The notes beneath the pieces were generated by a model. That model saw only the letters and a list, made by a program, of their open reading frames with translations. It did not search any database and was not told the origin of the DNA. From SAR86 cluster bacterium (lineage in GTDB: Bacteria; Pseudomonadota; Gammaproteobacteria; Magnimaribacterales; AG-339-G14): DNA of 64,000 nt. Positions 55,401-63,881 of the stretch are shown in pieces. The translations under genes and the position numbers were made by a program. The stretch is taken from positions 1-64,000 of the forward strand of contig JAOIHS010000004.1 in assembly GCA_028135785.1 (NCBI GenBank). Direction: 5' to 3'. Numbering within the stretch: the stretch's first letter is position 1; each line of letters begins with the position of its first letter.

Positions 55401-57020
55401 GGCGAACTACCCGGTAAGAAAGTTGACGAATACATTGCAAAAATTAGGCACTCTACTCCTGGAGTTGGCCTTATAAGCCCTCCTCCTCATCATGATATTT
55501 ATTCTATCGAGGATATGGCACAGCTTATTCATGATCTAAAAAATGCTAATAGGTCTTCTAGAATTAGTGTGAAGCTAGTTTCTGAAATAGGAGTTGGCAC
55601 AATTGCGTCTGGAGTTGTCAAAGCTAAAACAGATCACTTAGTAATAGCTGGTCATGATGGTGGGACTGGTGCATCGCCTTTAACTTCTATAAAGCATGCT
55701 GGACTTCCGTGGGAACTTGGAGTTGCTGAAACTCATCAAACTTTGGTAATGAATAATCTAAGATCTAGAGTGATATTACAAACTGACGGTCAATTAAAAA
55801 CTGGAAGAGATGTCGCTATAGCTGCTTTATTAGGAGCTGAAGAATTTGGCTTTGCTACGGCTCCACTAGTAACTCTTGGTTGCATAATGATGAGAAAATG
55901 TCATCTAAATACTTGTCCAGTTGGAATTGCTACACAAGATAAGGAGTTAAGAAAGAAATTTAAAGGTAAGCCCGAGCATGTTGTAAATTATTTATTCATG
56001 GTCGCCAAAGACTTGAGAAGTATTATGGCAGAGCTAGGTTTTAAAACTGTCGATGAAATGATCGGCAGAGTAGATTGTCTTGAAGCTGATAGTGCAATTG
56101 ATCACTGGAAAAGAAAGGGTCTTGATTTCTCAAATATTCTTAAGCCAGCTGAAAAAATATTTGAAAATACTGAAGTCTACAACACTGTGCAACAGGATCA
56201 TGGACTGGATAAAGCACTGGATAATAAGTTAATTACTGAAGCTAAAAGTGCGATAGAAAAAGGTAAAAAGGTTTCAATAGAATCTCCAATTGTGAATATC
56301 AATAGAGTGGTTGGAACAATGTTGTCAAATGAAGTCACCAAAGTATGGGAAGCCGCGGGTTTACCTGAAGATACAATCAATATAAAGCTCAATGGGTCTG
56401 CAGGCCAAAGTTTAGCTGCTTGGCTTGTAAAAGGGATCACGATGACTCTTGAAGGTGATGCTAATGATTTTGTAGGCAAAGGTCTTTCTGGTGGAAAACT
56501 AATAATTTATCCTCCTAAAGACAGTTCGTTTAAAGCCGAAGATAATATGCTACTTGGTAATGTCGCATTATATGGTGCTACTCAAGGTGAGGCATATTTT
56601 CGAGGTATAGCTGCAGAGAGATTTTGTGTTAGAAATAGTGGAGCGAAAGTGGTTGTGGAAGGAATCGGAGATCATGGGTGTGAATATATGACTGGAGGCA
56701 AAGCAGTGATTTTAGGTCCGACAGGAAGAAACTTCGGGGCGGGTATGAGTGGTGGAGAGGCTTTTGTTTATGATCCGAAAAATGAATTTGAAAGCAAATG
56801 CAATATGGACACATTTGAATTAGAAAAAGTTGATGTTAAGGAAGATATAGCTGAACTAAAAAATCTTATAGAAAGGCATTTAGACTATACCGGCTCAGAA
56901 ATAGCTAAAAATATTCTTAATGACTGGGCAGAACAAATTAAACTTTTTACTAAAGTCATGCCAACTGATTATAAAAGAGTTCTGGCTGAAATGGATCAAA
57001 AAAAGAAGGAGGCTGTCTAA
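52458..57020 (+). CDS. gltB: Glutamate synthase (NADPH) large subunit
   Basis: GltB takes ammonia from glutamine and adds it to 2-oxoglutarate. The N-terminal amidotransferase nucleophile is Cys28 after a propeptide (KDSCGVGLVANIKG), then MDHRGGCGFEENTGDGAGI. The FMN synthase domain contains GEGGEDPIRF and GHDGGTGASP, the 3Fe-4S cysteines lie near residue 1140 (MMRKCHLNTCPVGIATQ), and a gxGXG domain ends the protein. The start is GTG with AGG 7 nt upstream; an ATG at 52454 is out of frame. It is followed directly by gltD. Upstream dyads suggest nitrogen regulation. Confidence 0.95.
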   Translation: MPKKNIRKYIERPLKNGLYDPQFEKDSCGVGLVANIKGVPSREIMEDAYIINSRMDHRGGCGFEENTGDGAGILMALPDQFFQKEAKKLNLNLPGKGLYAVGNIFLPQMKKYRTICKLIIKNIIEEENLVLVGWREVPVDPIGANVGPASRDAQPSIEQLFVKAKNSQDSDDFDRKIYLVRKKFTHKIKNDSKIKQNSMFFACSLSSKVITYKGMLTPSQLFPFYPDLMDKDYQTHLAMVHSRFSTNTFPSWDRAQPNRYMCHNGEINTLKGNMNAMKARQGVAKSDVYGSKLKELFPICEPDCTDSGSFDNVLEFLILNGRSLKESVMMMIPEAWQSDANMPIEKKNFYEYSSASMEPWDGPASICFTDGKCAGAVLDRNGLRPSRFYVTKQDKVIMASEVGVLDVDPKDVLLKGRLQPGKMFLIDFEEGRMIPDEELKSEICSSNPYGKWVSEQIVDLKDLTKGINQKSVVGKDLIERMKAFGYTTETMNFMLMPLITELRDPLGSMGNDAALACLSDKPRLIFDYFKQLFAQVTNPAIDSIREEVIMSLECLIGPEGNLLSSSPETARRLRLESPILSDIELEGIKKVKKGKWKTKTIDITYLKKDGTQGMKKALNRICKEADKAIKDNYSFIVLSDRGINKEKVSISSLVACSTVHHHLVKSQKRTMLGLVIETGEAREVHHHCLLFGYGADAVNPYLAFESLWQAKEDGLLKATNIKSYEDIIFAYKKAVRKGMMKVMAKMGISTLQSYKGAQIFEAVGLSDEIIEKSFPGTASRVQGIGYDGLAKESERRHDLGYPKEKSNVTSLTNNGDFHWRNGGDSHMWDPKTISSLQLASRTNNEDAYWDFAKYANENTTKNSTLRGLLKFKTKLQPLNIDDVESEKEIVKRFATGAMSLGSISTESHESLAVAMNELGGKSNTGEGGEDPIRFKPLDNGVSKRSAIKQVASGRFGVTMHYLTNSDELQIKISQGAKPGEGGELPGKKVDEYIAKIRHSTPGVGLISPPPHHDIYSIEDMAQLIHDLKNANRSSRISVKLVSEIGVGTIASGVVKAKTDHLVIAGHDGGTGASPLTSIKHAGLPWELGVAETHQTLVMNNLRSRVILQTDGQLKTGRDVAIAALLGAEEFGFATAPLVTLGCIMMRKCHLNTCPVGIATQDKELRKKFKGKPEHVVNYLFMVAKDLRSIMAELGFKTVDEMIGRVDCLEADSAIDHWKRKGLDFSNILKPAEKIFENTEVYNTVQQDHGLDKALDNKLITEAKSAIEKGKKVSIESPIVNINRVVGTMLSNEVTKVWEAAGLPEDTINIKLNGSAGQSLAAWLVKGITMTLEGDANDFVGKGLSGGKLIIYPPKDSSFKAEDNMLLGNVALYGATQGEAYFRGIAAERFCVRNSGAKVVVEGIGDHGCEYMTGGKAVILGPTGRNFGAGMSGGEAFVYDPKNEFESKCNMDTFELEKVDVKEDIAELKNLIERHLDYTGSEIAKNILNDWAEQIKLFTKVMPTDYKRVLAEMDQKKKEAV

Positions 57021-58472
57021 ATGGGAAAACCAACTGGCTTTAAAGAATTTTCGAGGGCTGTAGAGCCTTATAGAGCTCCTAGCGAAAGAGTTTTAGATTT
57101 CAAAGAAATTTATACAAATCATGAAGATAAAGGACTTGAAACTCAAGCATCTCGTTGCATGGACTGTGGAGTGCCCTTCTGCCAATCTGATGAAGGCTGC
57201 CCTGTTTATAATTTGATTCCCGAATGGAACGATCTTGTCTATAACAATAAATGGGAAGAGGCTTTTCAAAGACTGATGAAAACCAATAATTTTCCAGAAG
57301 TGACTGGTCGAGTTTGTCCGGCAGTCTGTGAGGGAGCATGCGTTCTAGGAATTACCGAAAGTCCAGTAGCGATTAAGAATCTAGAATTTGCTATAGCTGA
57401 TAAAGGTTTTCAATCAGGATGGTTAAAACCTAACATTCCTAAAAAAAGAACAGGCAAAACGATAGCAATTGTAGGTTCAGGGCCAGCTGGATTATCAGCT
57501 GCTCAGCAACTCAATAGCGTAGGTCATAAAATAAATGTATACGAACGAGCAGATAGAATTGGTGGATTAATGATGTATGGAATTCCCAATATGAAGATGG
57601 ATAAATCATTGATGGATATTCGTTTGGATATAATGAAAACTGAAGGAATAAAGTTTTTTACCAATACGGACGTGGGCGGCTCCTCTAAAAATTCTATAGC
57701 TACCGAAAAATTACTCAAAGACAATGATATTATTTTATTCGCCACTGGCGCGACGAAACCCAGAGATCTTCCAATTCCTGGAAGAAAAGGAGACGGCGTC
57801 CATTTTGCCATGGAGTTCTTAAGTTCTAATACAAAAAGCCTACTAGACAGTGATTTGAAGGATGATAGCTTCATTAATGCTAAAGGCAAAGACGTCATTG
57901 TAATCGGTGGAGGTGATACTGGAAATGATTGCATTGGAACGTCACTCAGACACGGCTGTAAATCTTTAACTAACTTTGAGATCATGGCTAAGCCGCCTGA
58001 AGAAAGAGCCGATAATAATCCTTGGCCACTTTTTCCAAGAATTTATAAAGTGGATTATGGTCATGAAGAATCTGCTGAAGTCTTTGGTAAAGATCCGAGA
58101 GAATATTCAGTTTCAGGTAAAGAGTTTTTAAGAGATGAAAATGGAAATCTCATAGGGATCAAGACCGTAGAAGTGGATTCTAAATTTCAAGAAATAGAAG
58201 GCACTGAAAAAGAATGGAAAGCTGATTTGATATTTTTAGCTATGGGCTTTTTAGGCCCCGAGGATTACGTTAATAAAAAAACAAAAGTTGCTTTAGATGA
58301 AAGAAGTAACTTTAAGGCTGAGCACAACATACATAAAACTTCTCATCCTAAAATTTTTGCAGCAGGCGATTGCCGAAGGGGTCAGTCATTAGTAGTATGG
58401 GCTATAAATGAGGGTAGAGCTGCGGCCAGAGAAGTAGACCTGCATCTGATGGGTGTCACAACCTTAGAATAA
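57021..58472 (+). CDS. gltD: Glutamate synthase (NADPH) small subunit
   Basis: GltD feeds electrons from NADPH through FAD and 4Fe-4S clusters to GltB. N-terminal cysteines are CMDCGVPFCQSDEGCPVYN and RVCPAVCEGACVLG. The FAD-binding GSGPAGLSAAQQL and the NADPH-binding IVIGGGDTGNDCIGTS follow. AAGDCRRGQSLVVWAINEG is near the end. AGAAGGAGG upstream supports the ATG directly after the gltB stop. Together they complete the GS-GOGAT branch controlled by PII. Confidence 0.96.
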   Translation: MGKPTGFKEFSRAVEPYRAPSERVLDFKEIYTNHEDKGLETQASRCMDCGVPFCQSDEGCPVYNLIPEWNDLVYNNKWEEAFQRLMKTNNFPEVTGRVCPAVCEGACVLGITESPVAIKNLEFAIADKGFQSGWLKPNIPKKRTGKTIAIVGSGPAGLSAAQQLNSVGHKINVYERADRIGGLMMYGIPNMKMDKSLMDIRLDIMKTEGIKFFTNTDVGGSSKNSIATEKLLKDNDIILFATGATKPRDLPIPGRKGDGVHFAMEFLSSNTKSLLDSDLKDDSFINAKGKDVIVIGGGDTGNDCIGTSLRHGCKSLTNFEIMAKPPEERADNNPWPLFPRIYKVDYGHEESAEVFGKDPREYSVSGKEFLRDENGNLIGIKTVEVDSKFQEIEGTEKEWKADLIFLAMGFLGPEDYVNKKTKVALDERSNFKAEHNIHKTSHPKIFAAGDCRRGQSLVVWAINEGRAAAREVDLHLMGVTTLE

Positions 58473-58475
58473 TTG

Positions 58476-58547
58476 TTAAATTTGATCCCAAGCCGGGAAT
58501 GGATCCTCTAAAGTTTCCCAATATTCTCTTCCTTTTAAAACCTCTGC
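58476..58547 (-). other. Conserved C-terminal tail of the COG0523 GTPase left behind an in-frame stop
   Basis: Continuing in the same frame after the TAA of the GTPase gene, 23 codons read AEVLKGREYWETLEDPFPAW then DQI and a second TAA. Family members commonly end CLLT-(D/E)-x-E ... W-x-x-L-x-DPFP-x-W. The stop thus replaces an Asp/Glu codon, and a single GAA-to-TAA change would explain it. The tail remains intact, so the change is recent, is a base error, or the stop is read through. Confidence 0.8.
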
Positions 58548-59687
58548 TTAAGTTAATAGGCACTCATCAAGTTTTTGTATCATTTTTTTCTGATTCAAAC
58601 TTTGACCTATAAAAACCAATTCTTGTCGCATATCCCCAAAAGGTTCTATCCATTGCTTTTCAATCGAAGCTAGATACTCCTCATCTTCAGGCCAATCTTT
58701 TTTAGGTACAGCCTTCCAAAACAAGCCAGCAAAACCATATCGGGCGATCCCTCCAGCCTGACTCCACTGACCTGCATATTCAGGACGAGTGGCTAGCCAA
58801 AAAAATCCTTTAGAGCGGATCAATTTTCCGTATTGTTTGGTGTTGTGCAAAAACTCATGAAATCTATCAGGATGGAAAGGTCTTCGCGCTTCATAACAAA
58901 AGCTACCGATGCCATATTCTTCGGTCTCTGGAATATGTTCGCCACGCATTTCTTTTAACCACCCTGGTGCTTGTCGAGCGCGCTCTAAATCAAATAGTCC
59001 GGTATTAAGTACTTTACCGATCTCAACATTACCTTGCACAATTGGCAGAATTTTGGCTCCAGTATTGAGAGTTTTGAGAATTGCTTTTAAGCGCTCGATA
59101 TCTTCAAAGCTTACTAAATCAGTTTTACTAATCAAAATTAAATCAGCGAATTCAACTTGATCAACCAATAAGTCAGCGACACTGCGTTCATCGTCTTCAC
59201 CTAAAGACTCACCCTTGTCTTTTAAATATTTGGCTTCTTGATAATCTTTTAAAAAATTAACCGCATCCACAACCGTTATCATCGTATCAAGCTCAGCTAC
59301 ATCGGATAGGGAAACTCCTTTCTCGTCGGCAAAGGTAAATGTTTCAGCAACTGGCAGAGGTTCTGATATGCCAGTCGATTCTATGACCAGATAATCAAAA
59401 CGTCCTTCCTTGGCTAGTTTATTTACTTCTTCCAAGAGATCTTCTCGGAGAGTACAACAGATACAACCATTACTCATTTCAATTAGCTTTTCTTCGATGT
59501 GATTTAACGAAACTTCATTTTTGACTGTAACAGCATCTATGTTAATTTCACTCATGTCGTTGACTATCACAGCAACTTTTTTGTTTTCACGGTTGTTAAG
59601 AATGTGGCTAAGCACAGTCGTTTTACCGGCACCCAAAAATCCGGAAAGAACCGTTACAGGCAATTTTTTTAAAGCAGAGATTTCCAT
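58548..59687 (-). CDS. COG0523 (CobW/ZigA-type) GTP-binding metallochaperone, C-terminal tail cut by in-frame TAA
   Basis: This G3E-family P-loop GTPase is thought to deliver zinc or cobalt to client enzymes. The Walker A motif is [15 protein letters not shown], the metal motif is [15 protein letters not shown] (CxCC), followed by [15 protein letters not shown] and [13 protein letters not shown] CobW C-terminal domain follows. The protein as read is 379 residues and stops right at CLLT before the conserved tail. A TTGACA box lies upstream. Zinc-stress regulation by Zur is usual for the family but no clear Zur box was found. It converges on gltD. Confidence 0.88.
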   Translation of the reverse strand: MEISALKKLPVTVLSGFLGAGKTTVLSHILNNRENKKVAVIVNDMSEINIDAVTVKNEVSLNHIEEKLIEMSNGCICCTLREDLLEEVNKLAKEGRFDYLVIESTGISEPLPVAETFTFADEKGVSLSDVAELDTMITVVDAVNFLKDYQEAKYLKDKGESLGEDDERSVADLLVDQVEFADLILISKTDLVSFEDIERLKAILKTLNTGAKILPIVQGNVEIGKVLNTGLFDLERARQAPGWLKEMRGEHIPETEEYGIGSFCYEARRPFHPDRFHEFLHNTKQYGKLIRSKGFFWLATRPEYAGQWSQAGGIARYGFAGLFWKAVPKKDWPEDEEYLASIEKQWIEPFGDMRQELVFIGQSLNQKKMIQKLDECLLT

Positions 59688-59751
59688 TTTTAACTTCTAA
59701 AGTATTAATTCAATAATAATATCAAACTTGTCAAGTGCCTTTTTGAAAAAA

Positions 59752-59777
59752 AAAGACCCCTTCTTGAAGGGGCCTTT
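59752..59777 (-). terminator. Rho-independent terminator of the second TonB-dependent receptor gene
   Basis: The stem AAAGACCCCTTC / GAAGGGGCCTTT is a strong GC-rich hairpin with one mismatch. A run of nine T residues follows it on the minus strand. It ends the receptor transcript before the GTPase gene. Confidence 0.88.
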
Positions 59778-59798
59778 CTTAAGATTAAAAAACTATCT

Positions 59799-62700
59799 TT
59801 ACTGCATGCGATAAGTAAATCCAGCTTTAATAAACCTTCCTAATGGACTGTGAGTATTAGGATCATAGTTCATTTCCCAAACAGTAAATGGAGGCATCTC
59901 ATCTAGCATATTGTAAACTGATAAAGAAAGATCAAATTGATCATCCATAGTATATGTGTATGTAGCATCTACAGAAACCATATCGCCAATAACTGTACAA
60001 ATACCTTCAGCATCCAAGACTTTACTACACCCAGCACCTGTTGCTCTTCTATCATCGTAAGATGAAATATAGTTAACCGCACCATATACATTGTGGATGT
60101 TATCTGTGTAGCTCACAAAAGCTTTGGCTTTTCTAGAAGGCATAGACCTGCAAGTATTTTCAATATTAAAATATCCTGCACATTCATAAGCTGCAGCTAT
60201 TTGGACAGATCCTTTCATGTAAGCAGCTACCGAATATTCTAAGATTTCGTTTGCTTCTATACCAGCCGCTAAACTACCGTTTGCAATATCCATTTCATAT
60301 TGAACAAATAAATCAATACCGTTTGTGTTGGTTTCAGGTCCGTTAATGTAGTTAGATTGAATCCTAGCTACGTTTCCTGCAGCACCTGAACCATCAGCTA
60401 CAAGCCCTCCTGCTCCATCTGGAGTGAAAATCTGGCCTTGAACAGCTGCTTTAGCTGCACCGCCAGCAGCATAAGCATTCACTAGCTGTTGGTGATTTTC
60501 AAAGATGATTGGATTTTTAAAGTTAAAGTCGTAAAAATCCAATGTCGCTGACCAATTATCAGTTCCAAAATCTGTTACTAGACCAACGTTAAAAGTTGTA
60601 GCTTCTTCTGGTGAAAGATTTTTATTTCCAGTTATGTCTACTCCCTTAAAGGCACCTGCTTGATTAACATAAGACAACGCTGTAACTCTTGTGTTTGAGG
60701 TTTCATCTGGATGAGGCGCTCTAAATGTAGTTTGTCCAGTGAATCTCATAGTTAGAGAATCCATAGGCGAATAACGCACGACTAATTTAGGATCCAAAGT
60801 AGAATCAGTGCCATAATCTTCGTATCTTAAGCCTATTTGCATATCAAGTGCATCGTTAATAGGTAGTGCTAACTCACCGAAAAATGCATCAATATTTTGA
60901 TCTTGGTCAACATCAAAAGTTGGTGCCAAGAACATAAACAAACCTACAGGGTTTGCAGCACATGCTGCTCTTCCACTCTCTGTTGCATTATTTGCGGGAA
61001 TATCACAAGGATAAAGTGTACCGTTATGAATATTTGTGTTGGCATTGTTTGCAGTAGGTCCAGCTCTATTTGGTGTGAAAGTTGTGATATTGTATTCACG
61101 TCTTTCATAACCTAAAGCCCATGCAGCATCTCCACCGTCTAATTCAAAATTAGAATAGTTTCCTTGTACTATGAAATCAGCAGTTAAAAGAGTTGATTCG
61201 GAAACGGTAATTCTTTGATCTATCAGCCATCTCAACATCTCTGTCGTGTTAGCTAAAGAAGCTGTGTAATCTGGGTTTACAGCAACTCTTTGTCCTGTAG
61301 TAAAATCACGTTGCTGTCCTTGTTGAACTCCATTTGAAAGAGGATTGTAATAATTACAGCCAGTTGGCCTAGAAGTTCCTTGAACTGTTGAAGCAGCAAT
61401 AGCAGCGCCTGTAGATTTTACTTTAAAAGTTGGCGTTAAGTCACTTGTGCTTGTTGTAAGTCCAGTTAATTCAACATCACAACTTGGTCCACCATAGCCC
61501 CATAAGGATGATAGAAATTTGTGTTGTTGTGTATCTGAAGAGGTGGTTTCTCCTTCACTAGTTGAATAATTTAAACTTGTAGAATACTGAATGTCATCAG
61601 TTAAATCGCCTTCAAAAGCTCCTGCAATTCTAAAGGTATCATATTCTCTAGATTCCGTTTGAGCGCCTCTAGCACTTCCAAATGGATTACCTGCAGCTGC
61701 CATAGCTCTAATTCTAAGTCTGTGAATATCTGCTCTATCAGTTCCATCTCCTCCATAATTAGTATTTATCAAGGCAGTACAGAAAGCTGCGTAGTCAGTA
61801 CATAACTGAGTCATAGCTGGATGATTATCAGGCATCGTATTACTGGCCGGATTATTTGGCGGATAAGAAGGAGAAGTTGCCCAGTGAGGAACGTCTGTAT
61901 TTCCGTACAGGAATTCAACATGGAAATCATGACCATTTATATCTCCATTTGCTTCCATCCATAATTGAGTATTTTCTTGTTCTTCTTGAACGTTATCAAA
62001 ATAAGAATATTGATATCTACAAATTCCAGCTAAAGAGGCATGATCAGCTACTGAAGTTCCGAAGCCTCCCAAAGCAGTGTTTGTTCCACCGGCATTATTA
62101 CAACCAGGATCACTTAGCATTGAAAAGTTTCCTAGTCCTAAAGCTGCATTACTAGCTCCATCAGGATGAACAAATGTTCCTGGATTTCCCATTGTTGACC
62201 AACCGCCCTTATCACTTGCAGAAAAAGGCTTAATTGCATAGGAAGTATCTCTTGCAGCAAGCTGACCTTTGAATTGATAACCTAATGATGCTACGAAATT
62301 CGTGTCTCCTATTAAAGTTCCATAAGTTAAAGAAAACTCTTGCGACTCGTCGTCAGCATCAGGAATACTTTTTCCGGCAAAATTTGCCTTGAACCCTTCA
62401 AAGGTTGAGTCAGTAATAAAATTAACTACACCAGAAATAGCATCTGAACCATATGTCGCTGCTGCACCCTCTTTTAAAATTTCAACTGATCTTAGAGCAG
62501 CCATTGGAATATCATGGAGGTTTACTGATCTTCCAGCACCGGTGCTTAAGGGAGCTGTAACTTGTCTTTTTCCGTTAATAAGCACTAAAGTACGTTGAGT
62601 ACCCAGTCCTCTTAAATTTATGTTTGATAATCCTTCAGCTCCATTTGATCCGAATTGGTTTGATTCACCATCGACACCAGAACTTCCTGGAACCATTTTT

Positions 62701-62888
62701 ATGAGTTCTACAATATTAAGATTTCCTTGTGACTCTATGGTATCAGAATCAATTTTTTGGATAGGTGATCCTGTATCAATTGGAGTACCTTTAATCAAAG
62801 AACCAATTACAGTGACAGACTCATCTTGCGCAAAAGTCGAATAAGAAATAAAACTTACTACGACGGTTATTAAGATTTTTTTAAACAT
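59799..62888 (-). CDS. TonB-dependent outer-membrane receptor
   Basis: This second large receptor is 1029 residues. The signal peptide is MFKKILITVVVSFISYSTFA, and the mature part begins QDESVTVIGSLIKGTPID. The plug contains LSNINLRGLGTQRTLVLING and LKEGAAATYGSDAISGVVNF. The barrel ends FIKAGFTYRMQ. The plug type (GSLIKG and RVLVLINGKR-like) resembles receptors for sugars, peptides or other organic ligands as much as siderophore receptors, so the ligand is open. A GGGGGG Shine-Dalgarno-like run precedes the ATG. A palindrome about 80 bp upstream may be its operator. Confidence 0.93.
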   Translation of the reverse strand: MFKKILITVVVSFISYSTFAQDESVTVIGSLIKGTPIDTGSPIQKIDSDTIESQGNLNIVELIKMVPGSSGVDGESNQFGSNGAEGLSNINLRGLGTQRTLVLINGKRQVTAPLSTGAGRSVNLHDIPMAALRSVEILKEGAAATYGSDAISGVVNFITDSTFEGFKANFAGKSIPDADDESQEFSLTYGTLIGDTNFVASLGYQFKGQLAARDTSYAIKPFSASDKGGWSTMGNPGTFVHPDGASNAALGLGNFSMLSDPGCNNAGGTNTALGGFGTSVADHASLAGICRYQYSYFDNVQEEQENTQLWMEANGDINGHDFHVEFLYGNTDVPHWATSPSYPPNNPASNTMPDNHPAMTQLCTDYAAFCTALINTNYGGDGTDRADIHRLRIRAMAAAGNPFGSARGAQTESREYDTFRIAGAFEGDLTDDIQYSTSLNYSTSEGETTSSDTQQHKFLSSLWGYGGPSCDVELTGLTTSTSDLTPTFKVKSTGAAIAASTVQGTSRPTGCNYYNPLSNGVQQGQQRDFTTGQRVAVNPDYTASLANTTEMLRWLIDQRITVSESTLLTADFIVQGNYSNFELDGGDAAWALGYERREYNITTFTPNRAGPTANNANTNIHNGTLYPCDIPANNATESGRAACAANPVGLFMFLAPTFDVDQDQNIDAFFGELALPINDALDMQIGLRYEDYGTDSTLDPKLVVRYSPMDSLTMRFTGQTTFRAPHPDETSNTRVTALSYVNQAGAFKGVDITGNKNLSPEEATTFNVGLVTDFGTDNWSATLDFYDFNFKNPIIFENHQQLVNAYAAGGAAKAAVQGQIFTPDGAGGLVADGSGAAGNVARIQSNYINGPETNTNGIDLFVQYEMDIANGSLAAGIEANEILEYSVAAYMKGSVQIAAAYECAGYFNIENTCRSMPSRKAKAFVSYTDNIHNVYGAVNYISSYDDRRATGAGCSKVLDAEGICTVIGDMVSVDATYTYTMDDQFDLSLSVYNMLDEMPPFTVWEMNYDPNTHSPLGRFIKAGFTYRMQ

Positions 62889-62968
62889 TCATCCCCCCAG
62901 GATTTTTTTATTTAGTCAACAAAAGTACATCAATAAGAACTAACAAACAAGAGATATTTTTAAAAATT

Positions 62969-62987
62969 TAATGACATAATGTCATTA
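62969..62987. promoter_or_regulatory. 19-bp perfect palindrome upstream of the TonB-dependent receptor
   Basis: TAATGACATAATGTCATTA is a perfect palindrome around a central base. It lies about 80-100 bp before the receptor start and between it and the end of tesB. The length and symmetry suit a dimeric repressor such as a TetR, GntR or Fur-family regulator. The half-site is not a clear Fur or Zur half-site. Confidence 0.55.
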
Positions 62988-63006
62988 TAGCAATCCATTA
63001 ATTTTA

Positions 63007-63879
63007 TTATTTTAATGATCTAATTAAACCTTCTTGGACAGCAGAGGCCACTAAGATTCCTTCTTGAGTATAGATGTTTCCTCTATTAAAACCATTCGCA
63101 TTACTCGCGCTTGGACTATCGAGAGCATAAAGAAGCCATTCATCTGCTCTAAATTCTCTGTGAAACCACATTGCGTGATCTAGGCTCGCTGCTTGGATTG
63201 TTCTATTGAAAGCGCCCCATCCTATTCCATGTGGTTTTTGACAAGTACTCATTAAGCCCATATCGGATGCATAAGCTAAAACAGCTTGGTGAACTAGGTA
63301 ATTATCTGGCAATTTTCCTTTAGCTTTAATCCACATGTGTTTAACAGGAGGCCCTACTTCTTTAGTAAAAGGATCCCATGGCTCGACATTTTTAATTTCT
63401 ATAGGCTTATCTCTTAAAAATACATCTAGCATTTCTTTAGGAATCTTATCCTTAGCTTCTTCTCTAATCTGCCTATCACTTTTCAATGATTCAGGACCTG
63501 GCACATCTGGCATTTCAAATTGATGTTCGAAACCCTCTTCTTTAACCTTAAAGGAAACCGACATATTAAAAATGAATTCTCCGTTTTGAATTGCATTAAC
63601 AGTCCTTGTTGTAAAACTCTTTCCGTCTCTTATTCTTTCTACATTATAGAGAATTGGCATATCGATTCGCCCTGGTCTTAAAAAATATGCGTGTAAGGAA
63701 TGCGCAATCCTTGAAGATTCGACAGTCTGGTGCGCTGCGCTCAGCGCTTGACCTATAACCTGACCTCCAAAAACTCTTCCCCAAGCCGTTTGTTCGCTTT
63801 GACCGCGAAAAAGATTTTCTTCAAATTTTTCTAATGCCAAGGTTTTTACTAACTCATCTAGTAACTTTTGATCTGTCAT
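63007..63879 (-). CDS. tesB: Acyl-CoA thioesterase II
   Basis: TesB hydrolyses medium and long acyl-CoA to free fatty acid and CoA. The double-hotdog fold shows GRVFGGQVIGQALSAAHQTV and HSLHAYFLRPGR in the first half and SLDHAMWFHREF, with the catalytic Asp, and AVQEGLIR, with the late Gln, in the second. The length of 290 residues is normal. It begins 2 bp after the stop of cysE and is probably co-transcribed with it. No terminator was seen before the palindrome region. Confidence 0.94.
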   Translation of the reverse strand: MTDQKLLDELVKTLALEKFEENLFRGQSEQTAWGRVFGGQVIGQALSAAHQTVESSRIAHSLHAYFLRPGRIDMPILYNVERIRDGKSFTTRTVNAIQNGEFIFNMSVSFKVKEEGFEHQFEMPDVPGPESLKSDRQIREEAKDKIPKEMLDVFLRDKPIEIKNVEPWDPFTKEVGPPVKHMWIKAKGKLPDNYLVHQAVLAYASDMGLMSTCQKPHGIGWGAFNRTIQAASLDHAMWFHREFRADEWLLYALDSPSASNANGFNRGNIYTQEGILVASAVQEGLIRSLK

Positions 63880-63881
63880 GT

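Noticed and set aside
59701-59731. Possible Zur box before the COG0523 GTPase
   Set aside because: GTATTAATTCAATAATAATATC is only weakly symmetric and does not fit the known Zur consensus; it is ordinary AT-rich promoter sequence.
61856-62155. 99-codon plus-strand open frame inside the second receptor gene
   Set aside because: It lies antisense within conserved receptor sequence, with no start signal or family pattern.
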